A stretch of 54,865 bases of DNA from Rhodococcus antarcticus (GTDB lineage Bacteria; Actinomycetota; Actinomycetes; Mycobacteriales; Mycobacteriaceae). Within the stretch, counting starts at the first letter, position 1; every line of letters starts with the position of its first letter. The translations under genes were made by a program, and so were the position numbers. This document shows positions 6,822 through 18,800 of the stretch, one piece after another. Under the pieces are notes generated by a model that ran no database searches, was not told the origin of the DNA, and saw only the letters and a program-made list of their open reading frames with translations. The stretch covers positions 1-54,865 of the forward strand of contig NZ_CP110618.1 in the NCBI RefSeq assembly GCF_026153295.1. Reading direction: 5' to 3'.

Positions 6822-9800
6822 GTGTTCTGGCGACAAGTGCGGTACGCACCGCCGGATGAGGCCTCGTCCTCTCCGGTGTCGCCCTTGTTGAGTGCCCGAA
6901 TTCGAATTCCGATCGCCATTGTCCTGGTCGTGGCGTTGGCCACCGGGGGACGCGCGCCCGCCCTTGCGGCGGCAAGCGCAGTTGCCGCTTCGGCAGCGCC
7001 CTCAGTTGCCTCCCCGGTCCAGCCGAGTGCGCCCACCTCGGGCTCGTCGCCGAGCCAGACCCGTGGGTCGGTACCGCCGGCGGCGGATGTGCACGGTGTT
7101 CCCATCGTGGCGACCGTCCCGGCGGCGAATACGAGTGCATCGCCGGGGCCGGTCACACCCCGTCAGATCGTGCAGACGCAGCTCGTGCCACGCCGTGTGG
7201 TCGCGACCACGAACCCGAGTCCACTACCGAGTCCAGTACCAAATCCAGTACCGAGCCCGGTTCCGGCAACGGTTCCGACGCCGGTCCTGACGCCGGTCCC
7301 GACGACCAGCACCTCGAATAGCTGCAACTTCGGTAGCGGCGTGGTGATCCAGTCCAAGTCGGTGAGCTGCCCGACGACGACGTCCACCAACGGCACGACG
7401 ACGACGTCCACCAACGGCACGACGACGACGACGTCCACCAACGGCACGACGACGACGACCACGACCAGCGGCTCCTCCGGACAGACCGTCACGGTCGGGA
7501 CGCCCTCCACCGCGTCGACGCCGCCCACCGCGTCGACGCCGCCCACGGTGTCGACGCCGACCACGGTGTCGACGCCGACCACGGTATCGACGCCGCCGAC
7601 GGCGACGACGTCTACGCCGACCACGGTCGGTACTCCGACGACGGCGTCGACGCCGACCACGGTCGGTTCCGCACCTGCGGCCCAGAACCTCGACGCAGCC
7701 TCCGCACCCGCGATGGTGGTTGCGGCAGACAATGTCGTCACGGCCAACCAGGTGGCGGCGGCCGCTGCCACAGCGAAGTCCGAATGGTCCGCCGTCGACC
7801 CGACCGCCGACTTCTCCTCCGTCAGGGTCAGCGTCGCCGACCTCCCTGGACTGGCCCTCGGGCAGCAGTCGGGCAGCTCCATCACGGTTGACACCAACGC
7901 TGCGGGGTGGGGTTGGGCGATCGACTCGCCGAAGGATCCCGCCGGGACGCACATGGACCTGCTCACGGTGGTGCGGCACGAGCTCGGACACTTCCTCGGT
8001 CTGGACCACACGACGTCCGGTCTGATGGCGCCGACGCTCGGCGCGGGCGAGGTCCGGCAGGTCGATGCATCACTGCTCCCCGCACCGGCTGCACCGCCCA
8101 GCAGTGCGACCGGGGCGCCGGTGTCGTCCTCGGCGGGTGCGGCTGCGTCGACGTCGGGCACCTCCACGGCACCGACCACCACCTCGACCGTGGCGCCAGC
8201 GGCCGGTTCCGCGGCGGTGGATCCCTCCGCGGCGTCGGGGAGTTCGGCACCGACCGCTGCCGCTGTGTCCACAGCGACCCCGCCCGCGACGCCTGCGGTC
8301 AGCTCGACGCCGCCGCTCGTGGACGCCACCGCGACGACATCGACGCCGGCACCGGCACCGGCACCGGCACCGGCACCGGCACCGGCTCCCGCATCGGCAC
8401 CGGCACCGGCTCCTGTGCCGGCTCCCGTACCGGTGCCGGTACCAGGTGCGGACGGGTCACCGGCGACGAGCACGTCCTGGACCGTGTCGGGCTCGTCGGC
8501 GACATACGTGGCGAGCTCGGCCGGTGATCTGAGCCTGTCCTACGACCCGGCGACGATGTCGGTGCGGGTGGTGGCGGGCAGCGGCCCCGCTGACTGGGTT
8601 GTCGTGGCCGGGTTGAGCTCGGTGGTGATCCAGGCCGGCGCCCGGTCGGTGCACCTGGGCACCTCTGTCCGACTGCCGCCGGTGGCCCTCACCGTTGCCG
8701 GGAGTGGCACGGGGGCGGTGCTGTACGGGCCGTCGGTCGACACCTCGTGGACAATCACGGGCACCGACGTCGGCACGGTCGCCGGCGTCGCCTTCGCCGG
8801 CTTCGCCCACCTGGTCGGCGCGGCCGGCAGCGTCGCCACCTTCACCGTCCAGCCGGGTGGCAGCGTCGTCTCCCTCGACGGCGGCGGCGCGGGCGCGCTG
8901 GTCGTGGCCGGGCAGCAGACATTCCAGGACATGGCCGTCGACAAGCACTCCGGCACGGTCGTGCTCAACGGCACGCCCATCCGGTACGCCGGCCTCGCCC
9001 CGATCACGATCACGCCCGGCACGACCGTGGTCACCATCACCGGCACGTCCGGTGACGACGCGATCTCGGTGTCGCAGGCCGGCGGCACGGTCACCGTCAG
9101 CGCGCCGACCATGGAGTCGGTGACCTTCACCGCTGCTGGCACGTCCAAGATCGTCATCAACGGTGGCGGCGGGTACGACTCGGTGAGCTTCGCGACCAGC
9201 CTGCTGCTCACCGGCGCCGAGCTCGACGTGACGGCCGAGCAGATCACCGTCAGCGGCGTCACCATCAACACCGGCAACGCGCCGATCAACTTCCAGGCCG
9301 TCGCCTCCGACACGGGCACGACGACCGTCGGCACCGTGACCGCGACACCGACCACCTCGATCACACTGAGCGGTGCGACGGTCGATGCCAGCAGCATCAC
9401 CCTCGTCGCGGCGTCCACCGCCACCCCGACCAGCGCCGCCCAGGTCAACGTCGTCAACGTCACCTCGAGCGCGATCGTCTCGATCACCGACAGCACGATC
9501 ACCGCCACCGGCGACGTCACGGTGTCCAGCGCCTCCACGGTCAACGCGAGCGCCGTGGCGCAGGGCCCGCTCGGCGGCACGGATGCCGTCGACGCCGCCT
9601 TCTCCAAGCTCGACGTGACCAGCACGGCCCAGTCGAACCTGTCGGGCACCACGACGTTCACCGTCGGCGGTGCGCTCACCGTGTCGGCGAGCACCGAGAA
9701 CACGAACCTCACCACCAACGGCAACGCGCTGCTGGCCGGGGCCGGGGCCGGTGTCGCCCTGGCCACGCTGCACGAGTCCACCACGGCGTACATCGACGCG

Positions 9801-12800
9801 CACTCGACCGGGAACACGGCCGGTTCGGTCGCGATCAGCGCCACCACGGGCAACACGATCACCACGTCCGCGGCGGCCAGCCCCGACGGGGCCACAGCCA
9901 ACACCGACGCCACCGGCGCGGCGATCACGCCGGCCCAGTTCCTGGGCGCCGTCGTCACCGCGCTGAGCCCCCTGGTGGCCGCCGGTGCCCTGGCCGTGGC
10001 GAACCTGACCGTCGACACCCAGGCCTACCTCGCCCCGAACGGCGGCGCCTTCGGGCTCACCACCGGCGACGTCGTGGTCCACGCCGGCGGCGCGACCGAC
10101 GCCCAGACCGCCGCCGACGGGCACGCCGTGCTGCGCACCGCCCTCGGGATCGGCGTCGCGGTCGCCATCGACATCTCCCACGTGACGACCTCGGCCTACG
10201 TCGGGGGCACCACGACGCTGACGGCGACCAGGCTGACCATCGAGGCGCCGGCCAGCGCCGAGACGTTCGGCACCACGGCCAAGGCCGGCGCGGGCACCGG
10301 CGTCAACGCCCTGGGGGCGTCGAGCACCGCAGGCTTCGAGGGCTCGTTCGCGATGAACATCGTGACGGTGACGCACACGGCGACGATCTCCGACAACGCG
10401 ACGCTGACCCTCACCACGCCGGCCGGCGTGTCCCTGGCCAGCGAGCACACCACCGAGTCGACGACCAAGGCGATCCCGACCGGCAACTACTTCTCCCCGA
10501 CCGCCGTGGCGAACAACACGATCACCCTGTCGCTGCCGTTGCTGCACACCAACGGGACCTTCGCCGGTCTGCCGGCCGCCACCGGGGACAAGGTCGTCTA
10601 CAACAACGGCGGCGGCACCAGCATCGGCGGCCTCACCGCCCTCTCGACCTACTACCTGTACTGCGGCGGCCCGCTGCTGACCCCTTGCCTGCCCGACGCC
10701 ACCGGCGCGGTCCACGTCCAGCTCATCTCCGGCAGCCTGCTCCTGCCGACCTTCACCGCCGGCGAGGTCCTCCCGCTCGACCCCACCGTGGCGGCGGGCG
10801 ACTTCCACTTCCTGCAGCTGGTCGAGAAGCCCACCGACAGCATGGGCGTGGGCGCCGGCGTCGCGGTGAATATCGTCAACGACGCCGGTACGGCCGCCGT
10901 CGGGAACGGGGCCTCGCTGGTCGGCGCCGCGTCGCTCGGGCTGACCGCCTCCACGACCGACACCATGACGCTGCTGGCCAAGGCCGGCTCCTCCGGGGCC
11001 ACGGTCGCGATCACGCCGGTCGTCTCGGTCGCCGTCTCCAACGTTGCGACCAACGCCACCATCGGAACGGGGGCCACCCTCGTCCTGGCCGGCGGTCTGA
11101 GGGCTGACGCGACGCAGGCGGCGAGGGTCGACAGCGGCGCCAGCGGCGACACCACGTCCGATGCCGGCATCGGGATCTCGGTCGTCGTCAACGACGTCGA
11201 CCACGAGGTGCACGCCACCACCGCCCGCAGTCTCACCATCGTCGGCGACATCGCGCTCTCCGCCACCGGTACCTCGGCGACCTCGTCGCTGACCTGGGCC
11301 GGGACCGCCGGGGCCCCCGCCTCGAACACCTCACCGTTCGCATCGGTCAACGCCGCCGCGGACAACTTCCTGGGCATGGGCAACACGCTGGCCGGGGGGA
11401 GTGCGCCCAAGGGTGGGAAGGACTCGGCGACCCCGACGGCCGGCAGTGCTGACAGCTCGGGCACGTCGATCAGCGCCGCCGCCGCGATCTCGTTCAACCT
11501 GGTCCGGTCGGTCAGCGACACGACAGTGCCGTCCGGGGTCACCCTCACGGTCACCGGTGGCGCGCTCAGGCTGGCCTCGTCGGGCAACACCGACACCAGT
11601 GCGGTGTCCGACGGCGAGACCGGCACCGGCGGAGCGACCGCGGCCATCGGCGCCGGCGTCGCGCTGAACTTCGTCACGATCGTCAACACCGCCGACGTCA
11701 CCGGCGGCGCCACGATCACCGCTGACGGTCTGGAGGTGTCGGCGAGGATGACGCCGGTGTCGGCTACGGGCAGCACCGACTGCACCGCCGAGGGCACCGA
11801 CTGCGTGAACTCGGCCACGGCCCAGGCGATCTCGGCCGCGGCCGGCGGCGGGTCGCTGGGCATCAACGGGTCGGTCGCCCTCAACATCATCTCGAGCACG
11901 ACCAGCGCCCAGCTGACGTCGTCGGGCCCCGGCGTGGCCGGCACGACGGTGGCCGCCGGCGGCGGCACCGTGAAGCTCGACGCCGCGACCGACACCGACG
12001 CCGTGACCAGCGCGATCCCGTTCCGGAACGCGTTCGACCCGGCGACGTCGATCATCGCCGACCCCACGTCGACGTCGACGAAGCTCACCACCATCGTGCT
12101 GGCCTACGAGCTCGTCGACGGCAACCTGAAGACCGGCCAGGCCGTCGCTTACCACACCGGTGGCAAGAACCCCATTGGCATCGCCGCGGATCCGCTGTGC
12201 CTGAGCGGGGTGTGCCCCTCGACCCTGGTCAACAACCGCACCTACTTCGCCATCGTCGTCAAGCCGGGCTACTTCCAGCTCGCCAGCACCTGCCTCGGAG
12301 CCCTGCTCGGGAAGGCCATGGTGCTCAACCCCACGGTGGCGACGGGGAGCGCGCACTACTTCGTGTCCAAGGCGCTGCAGCCCGGTGACGTGTGCGCCAG
12401 CAGCGGCGCCGACGACGCACCGAAGATGGGCATCGGCGCCTCGTTCGCGCTGACCATCGACAACGTCACCACGACGGCCGGCATCGGTGACGGGGTCACG
12501 GTCACCGGAGGCGGCAGTGTCGACATCGCGGCCGAGGACGGCAACGCCGCCGACACCTCAGCGGTGAGCGGGGCCGACGGTGGCAGCACCGGCCTGTCGC
12601 CGTCGGTGGCGCTGGTCATCGCCAACCTCGGCACCACGGCCTACATCGGCGCCGGGGCCGTCCTCGAGCTCTCCGGTGACGTGACCCTCGCCGCCACCCA
12701 GCACGCCAGGGCGGTGACCGAGGGCAGCGGCGACGTCAACGCCGAGACGACCGGCGTCGCGCTCGCTGTGGCCGTCGTCGTCGCCGCCGACGACGTCAGG

Positions 12801-15800
12801 GCCTTCATCGCCCGAGACGTCACCGCCGACGGAGCCGTCAGCCTGAGCGCGGTCGGTGCGTCGGCGACTAAGACCTCGACCGATGCGGCCGCGCCGGGAG
12901 CACCGTCGTCCTCGACCGGTGGGATCAACGCCATCGCCGACAAGGACCTCGGTCAGGGCAACCTCGTCTCCACCGGACTGACGGGCAAGGGCGCACCGAA
13001 GACCAAGACTCCGACCGCCGGCGACGGGGACACCAAGGGCAGCTCGCTGTCGGTGGCCGGCGCGTTCACGGTCAACGTGGTCGAGACGACGTCCAGGGCC
13101 TACTTCACCGACCACCTGACCATCACTAGTGCCACCGGCGCGGTCACCCTCGCCAGCTCAGCGAACACCGACGTCACCGGCGAGGGCAACGGGCAGACGG
13201 CGTCGAAGGTGACCAACGGGATCGGCGCGGGCGTCGTCGTCAACGACGTGACGATGACCAACGTCGCGACGACCGGGGCCTCGGCCGTCACCAGCGTCGG
13301 CCTCGAGGTCACGGCCACCATGACCCCGGTGACCGTCGCGGGCGGCGGCGCGGCCGACGTCACCCACACCGTCGAGGCCACCGCGAAGGCCGGGTCCAGC
13401 AACACCGAGAAGCTCGGCGCGGCCGGCGCGCTGGCCATCAACATCGTCACGGCCGACACCGAGGCCACCGCGCCCACCGGCGCGACGATCCACGCAGGCA
13501 CCGGGTCGCTCGTGCTCAAGGCCGACTACCGCGAGGACGACGCCGCCAACGCCTCGGCCCGGGCCGGCTTCAAGACCTGCGCCCAGTTCCTCGGCCTGCC
13601 CTGTGACCTCTCCACGGCGATCACCGGCCAGGACAGCTCGGGTACCGGCACCGGAGTCGGCGCATCCGTCGCCATCCAGGTCTTCGCCTCCACCACCACC
13701 CTCGCCGAGATCGGCGACGGGGTGTCGGTCACCGCGGGTGGCGAGGTCGGGGTCGAGGCGGCGTCGGAGCGGGCCATCACCACGCTCGCCGAGGCCGGCA
13801 CCAAGGGCGGCACTGCAGTGAGTCCCTCCCTCGCCCTGGTCGTCGACACCGGAGACACCGCGACCGCCCGGATCGGGACATCCCCCACCCCTCTCGGCGT
13901 CGCCGGCGCGGTGACCATCGCCGTCACGCACTCCGTCGATGCCTCGGCCACCGGCGCCAACGCCAACGTCGTCGCGAGCGGCGTCGGGGTGGGTGCGGCC
14001 GTGGCCCTGCCGATCGTGATCAGCTGGACGACGTCGGCCGAGCTGGCCCGCAGCGTCACCGCCGACGCGGTCACCGTGACCGCGGCCTCCGACGTCGCCG
14101 TCGGCGCGACGGCGAACGCCAGCGCGATCGGCAGCAGCAGCAAGGACTCCGGGGGCACGTCGGCCGACGCCACCACCACCTCGGCCGTCACCAACGACCC
14201 GAACGCGGGCGGCAAGGGCGCCAACTCGCCCCCGTCGGCCAACACCTCCGCGACCCAAGGCGGCGCGAAGTCCACCGGCAAGGCAGGCAAGTCCGGCGGC
14301 GGCGTCGGGGTCGCGGCCGCGATCGCCGTCACCTGGGTCCAGACGAGCACGACGGCCACGGTGGATTCCTCCCTGACCATCGCGGCGCGGGGCGCGCTCA
14401 CCGTGGAGGCCACCCAGCTCAGCACGGTCGCGGCCCGCGGCCTGGGCATCGCCCTCGACCCGAACAACGCCAAGACCAACATCGGCGCCGGGCTCGGCTT
14501 CAACTACCTCGACGCCACGGTCACGGCCAGCACCGGCAGCGGCGACCACCTCAGCGGCAAGGGCATCACCGTGTCGGCCGGGACCCCTCGCGACAGCGCC
14601 ACCGGCGAGCCCGCGCAGAACACCGTGATCAGCTGGGGCTTCGCCGCCTCCGGCGGCAAGACCGACCCGCAGGTCGCAGGTTCGGTCGCGCTGAACGTCA
14701 TCGCCTACCGGACGACCGCGGAGGTCGGCCTCGCCAGCGTGCTCGGCTCGACCGGTGGGCTCACCGTCAGCGCGGTCAACCCCATGGGCCTGCAGAACCT
14801 GGCCGCGGCCGGCGCGCTCTCCCAGGGCGGGGTCGCGGTCGGAGCGGCCATCGCAATCAACATCCTCACTCCGGTCACGACCGTCGCGGAGGTGGACTCC
14901 AGCCTCGCGCAGCTGACCACGCTTGACGCCGCCGGGGCCCTCACGGTCAGCGCCGAGTCAAGCCTGGGCGAGCTCGGGGTCGACCTGTCCCGGCTGGGCT
15001 CGATGCTGCTGTCCAACCTGGTCAACGTCCCGGGAGTCGCCCTGATCCCGGCGCCGGGGGCCGGGTCCGCCGTCACGGAACCGGCCGTCTCCAGCGTGGC
15101 GGTGGCCGGCGCCGCCGGAACCGGTACCGCCTCGGTGGCCGGGTCGTTCATCGTCGACGTGTGGGAGCGCACGACCGACGCCCACATCGGCGACGGCGCC
15201 CAGATCAACCAGTCCGGCCCGAGGGGCGGGGCCAGCCAGACCCTGACGGTGCACGCCGCGGACCACATTCAGGAGACCGACATCGCCGGCGGGCTCGGCG
15301 TGACCACCGGCAGCGTCGGCGTCGGGGCGGCCGTCGTGGTCGGCGTCGTCGACCAGACCGTCACCGCCTACCTGGGGGCGAAGGTCGTGGCGGCGGCCGG
15401 TGGCGCGGCGGCGGTGACGGCGACAGCGACCGACCCCATCCTCGTGGTGGCGGCGTCGGCCGGGGCGGGCGACGAGGTCGGCGCCTCGGGGTCGATCCTC
15501 GTGCTCGTCCTCAACTCCGCCGCCGGGACCGGTACCTACGCCTGGATCGGCGCGTCGTCGTCGGTGCACACCGGGGCTGACCTCGCCGTCACCGCGACCG
15601 GCAACGGCGCGAACGACACGATCGGCCTCTACGCGGGCAGCGTTGCCATCGGCGGCACCGCCGGCGTCGGCATCTCCGCCAGCGTCCTGGTGCGCAGCAG
15701 CACGGTGTCCGCGAGCATCGGCACCGGTGACGTCCTCACCTCCGACGCCGGTTCGGTCACGGTGGGGGCGCAGCAGGTCGGCGCGATCACCCTGGTGGCG

Positions 15801-18800
15801 TTCGGTGGCGCGGCCGGCGGCGAAGCCGGCGTGGCCGGCTCGGCCGTGGTGGACGTGCTCACCGACAGCACCCTGGCCTCGGTCGGCAGCGGCGCTCACC
15901 TCACGGCGGCCCAGGACGTCGGCGTCGCCGCCTCCGACCTGACCACGATCCTCGGGGTGGCCGGATCCGTCGCGATCGGCGGGACCGCCGGGGTCGGCGC
16001 CGGGGTCGACACCGAGGTGATCACCAAGGACACCGTGGCGACCGTGGGGGCGAGCGTCCCGGCCACGTCGACGACGCCGGCCGCCGTCACGATGCTCACC
16101 GCGACCCACGGCAACATCACGGTGACGGCCACGTCGTCGGAGACGATCACCTCGATCTCCGCCGGTGGCAGCGTCGGCGGCGACGTGGCGATCGCCCTCA
16201 ACGCCGGCGTCTCGGTGCTGAACATCACGACCACGTCGACGATCGGGAACGGCGCCCAGCTCTGGGCCGGCAACAACATCGTGATCTCCGCCGATGACGC
16301 GGTCCACCTGGACGTGATCGCCGGCAACATCGCCGTCAGCGGGACGGCCTCGGTCGGGGCTGCGGTGGCGGTCCCGGTCGTCATCAAGCACGTCGAGGCC
16401 ACCGTCGGCAACAACGTCACGCTCACCGCGATGTGCACGGGAAGCGCCACCACGGCGAGCACCGGTGCGTTCACCAGTGTCACGCCGGACATCCGGTTCG
16501 ATCCGCGGACCGCAGTCCACCACGACCCGAATGCGCCGACCCCTGCCGACCCGAGCCAGCCCAGCGGCAACTGGATCGTCCTGACGACGTCCGCGGGCAG
16601 CGGGTACACCGAGGGTGAGCGGGTGCTCTACGACAACGGTGGAGGCACGTCGCTGACCGGTCTCACCCCGGGTGGCACGTACTACATCCACCGGGTGGCG
16701 GCCGGCTGCGACGCGGCGTCGATCTGCGTCGAGCTGCTCAACGCGGCGAACCCTCCGCCAGCCCAGCTCGACAGCCACCTCGTCGCTTTCGGCATCCCCG
16801 CCGGCGACACCAGCGCCTACGGCGAGTCCCAGCGCCTGGTCCCGGCCGACCGCACCGCCGTCGCCGCCGACAGCGCCCCTCGCTTCAACCCGGCGACTGA
16901 CGTCACCGGCACCGTGATCTACCTGCCCTACCCGATGACCAAGCAGGGCACCCCGAGCCCGTTGAGCACCGGCGACGCGATCGTCTACAGCTCCGGCGGC
17001 GGTACCCCGATCGGCAACCTGGTCGATGGTCAGACCTATTACGTGATCGTCCTCGGCGCCGGTTACTACACCGGCACCCAGCGCATCGAGCTCGCCGCCA
17101 CCGCGTGCGGCGCCACCGGCCTCGCCGCCGACTGCGGCACCGCGAAGCCCGTCGCACCGATCTCCCTGGACGCCGCCGTCGCGACCGGTGCCTCGCACAG
17201 CATCGTGCTGCAGGGTCAGCGGCCCTCCGGGGACGCCTCGGCGGAGAACCCGGCCACCACGACCGCCGGCCGCGGATCCTTCAGCGGGATCGCCGTCACC
17301 GCGACCAGCGTCGACGACATCGCCGCCGTCGGTGTCTCCGCCTCGGTCAGCGGCAGCGTGGCCATCGGGGTCACCGGCTCGGCAGGCGTCCTCAGCACCA
17401 CCACGCACGCGACCATCGGCGCCGGCACGACCGTTACCTCGGCCGGGTCGGTCGCGGTGTCCGCCGCCGAGTCCTTCCACCAGCTCGGCATCGACGCCAG
17501 CGTCGCGATCGCCGGCGACGCCGCGGTGGCCGTGGCCGTCACCCTGCACTTCGTGACCCTGGACACCCAGGCCACGGTCGGCAGCGACAGCGTGCTGACC
17601 GCCACGGCGGGTGACCTGGTGATCAGCGCCGCGACCAGCGACACGGTCGTCTCGGTCGCTGCCGGTCTGGCCGGGGGCCAGGTCGGTGTCGCCGGCGTGG
17701 CCGACGTGACGTCGATGACGAACACGACCCACGCCGGCACGGCGGACCACGTGACCCTGTACGCGGGAAACAACGTGCTGGTCGCGGCCCTCGACCACAC
17801 GGATTTGATCTCGGTGGCCGCGGCGATCGGGGTCGGGGTGTACGCCGGGGTCGGGGCCTCGGTCGGGGTCGCCCTGGTCACCAAGGACACCGAGGCCTAC
17901 CTCGGGACGTCGAACATCGTGAACGCCCTCGCCCACGGAGGTGCGCTCGGCGTTCTGGTCGCTGACGGCAGCACGACGAGCACCGGTTTCGGCACGGCCA
18001 CCGGCGTCCACGGTGTGGCGGTCGTGGCCGATTCCACCGAGCGCCTGTTCGGCCTCGCCGCGGCTCTGGGTGCCGGCTTCGTCGGAGCCGCTGGCGGCAT
18101 CAGCATCCGGCTGTTCACCATGACGACCACGGCCACGGTCGGGGCCTCGAGCATTGTCAACAACGTCACCGGCGCGGACGCGGCCCAGTCGGTGACCGTG
18201 GCGGCCACCGACAACTTCGACGCCATCAGCATCGCCGGCGGGGCCGGTCTGGGTGCGGTCGGAGCCGCCGGGGCTGTGGACGTCGGGGTCGCGAACGCCA
18301 CCGTTACGGCGGGCATCGGAGACCACGCCACGGTGAACGCCATGGCCGACGTCGCGGTGATCGCGCTGTCGCGCCAGCACGTCATCACCTTCGCGATCTC
18401 GGTGGGCCTGGGTGCCGTCGGGATCGCTGTCTCGGTCGCCGTGTGGACCCTGGGCGCCGCGCCGTCGGCCACCTACGACGACAGTGCGGCCGGGACCGAC
18501 AAGGGCGCCTGGTCGGCCAGCACGTCGTACAACGCCGGTGACAGGGTCGAGCTCCACAACATCCGCTGGGCGGCCAAGGACGCCGTGGCCGCCGGGGTCA
18601 CCCCGGGGACCGGGAACTGGGTGGCCGAGAGCGGTCTGGGCGGCGACAAGGGTACCTGGGTCTCGGGCGCGCAGTACCACCAGGGCGACGTCGTCGAGTA
18701 CGGCGACTACAGCTACGCCGCCCTCGTCGACACCACCGGGACCACCACGCCCGGCAGTGCGACGGGCATCTGGACGCTGCAGCAGGCCTCCAACGCGCTG

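Noticed and set aside
7372-7670. Possible CRISPR-like array from the regularly spaced repeats.
   Set aside because: Units are in-frame codon repeats with no unique spacers and no cas genes.
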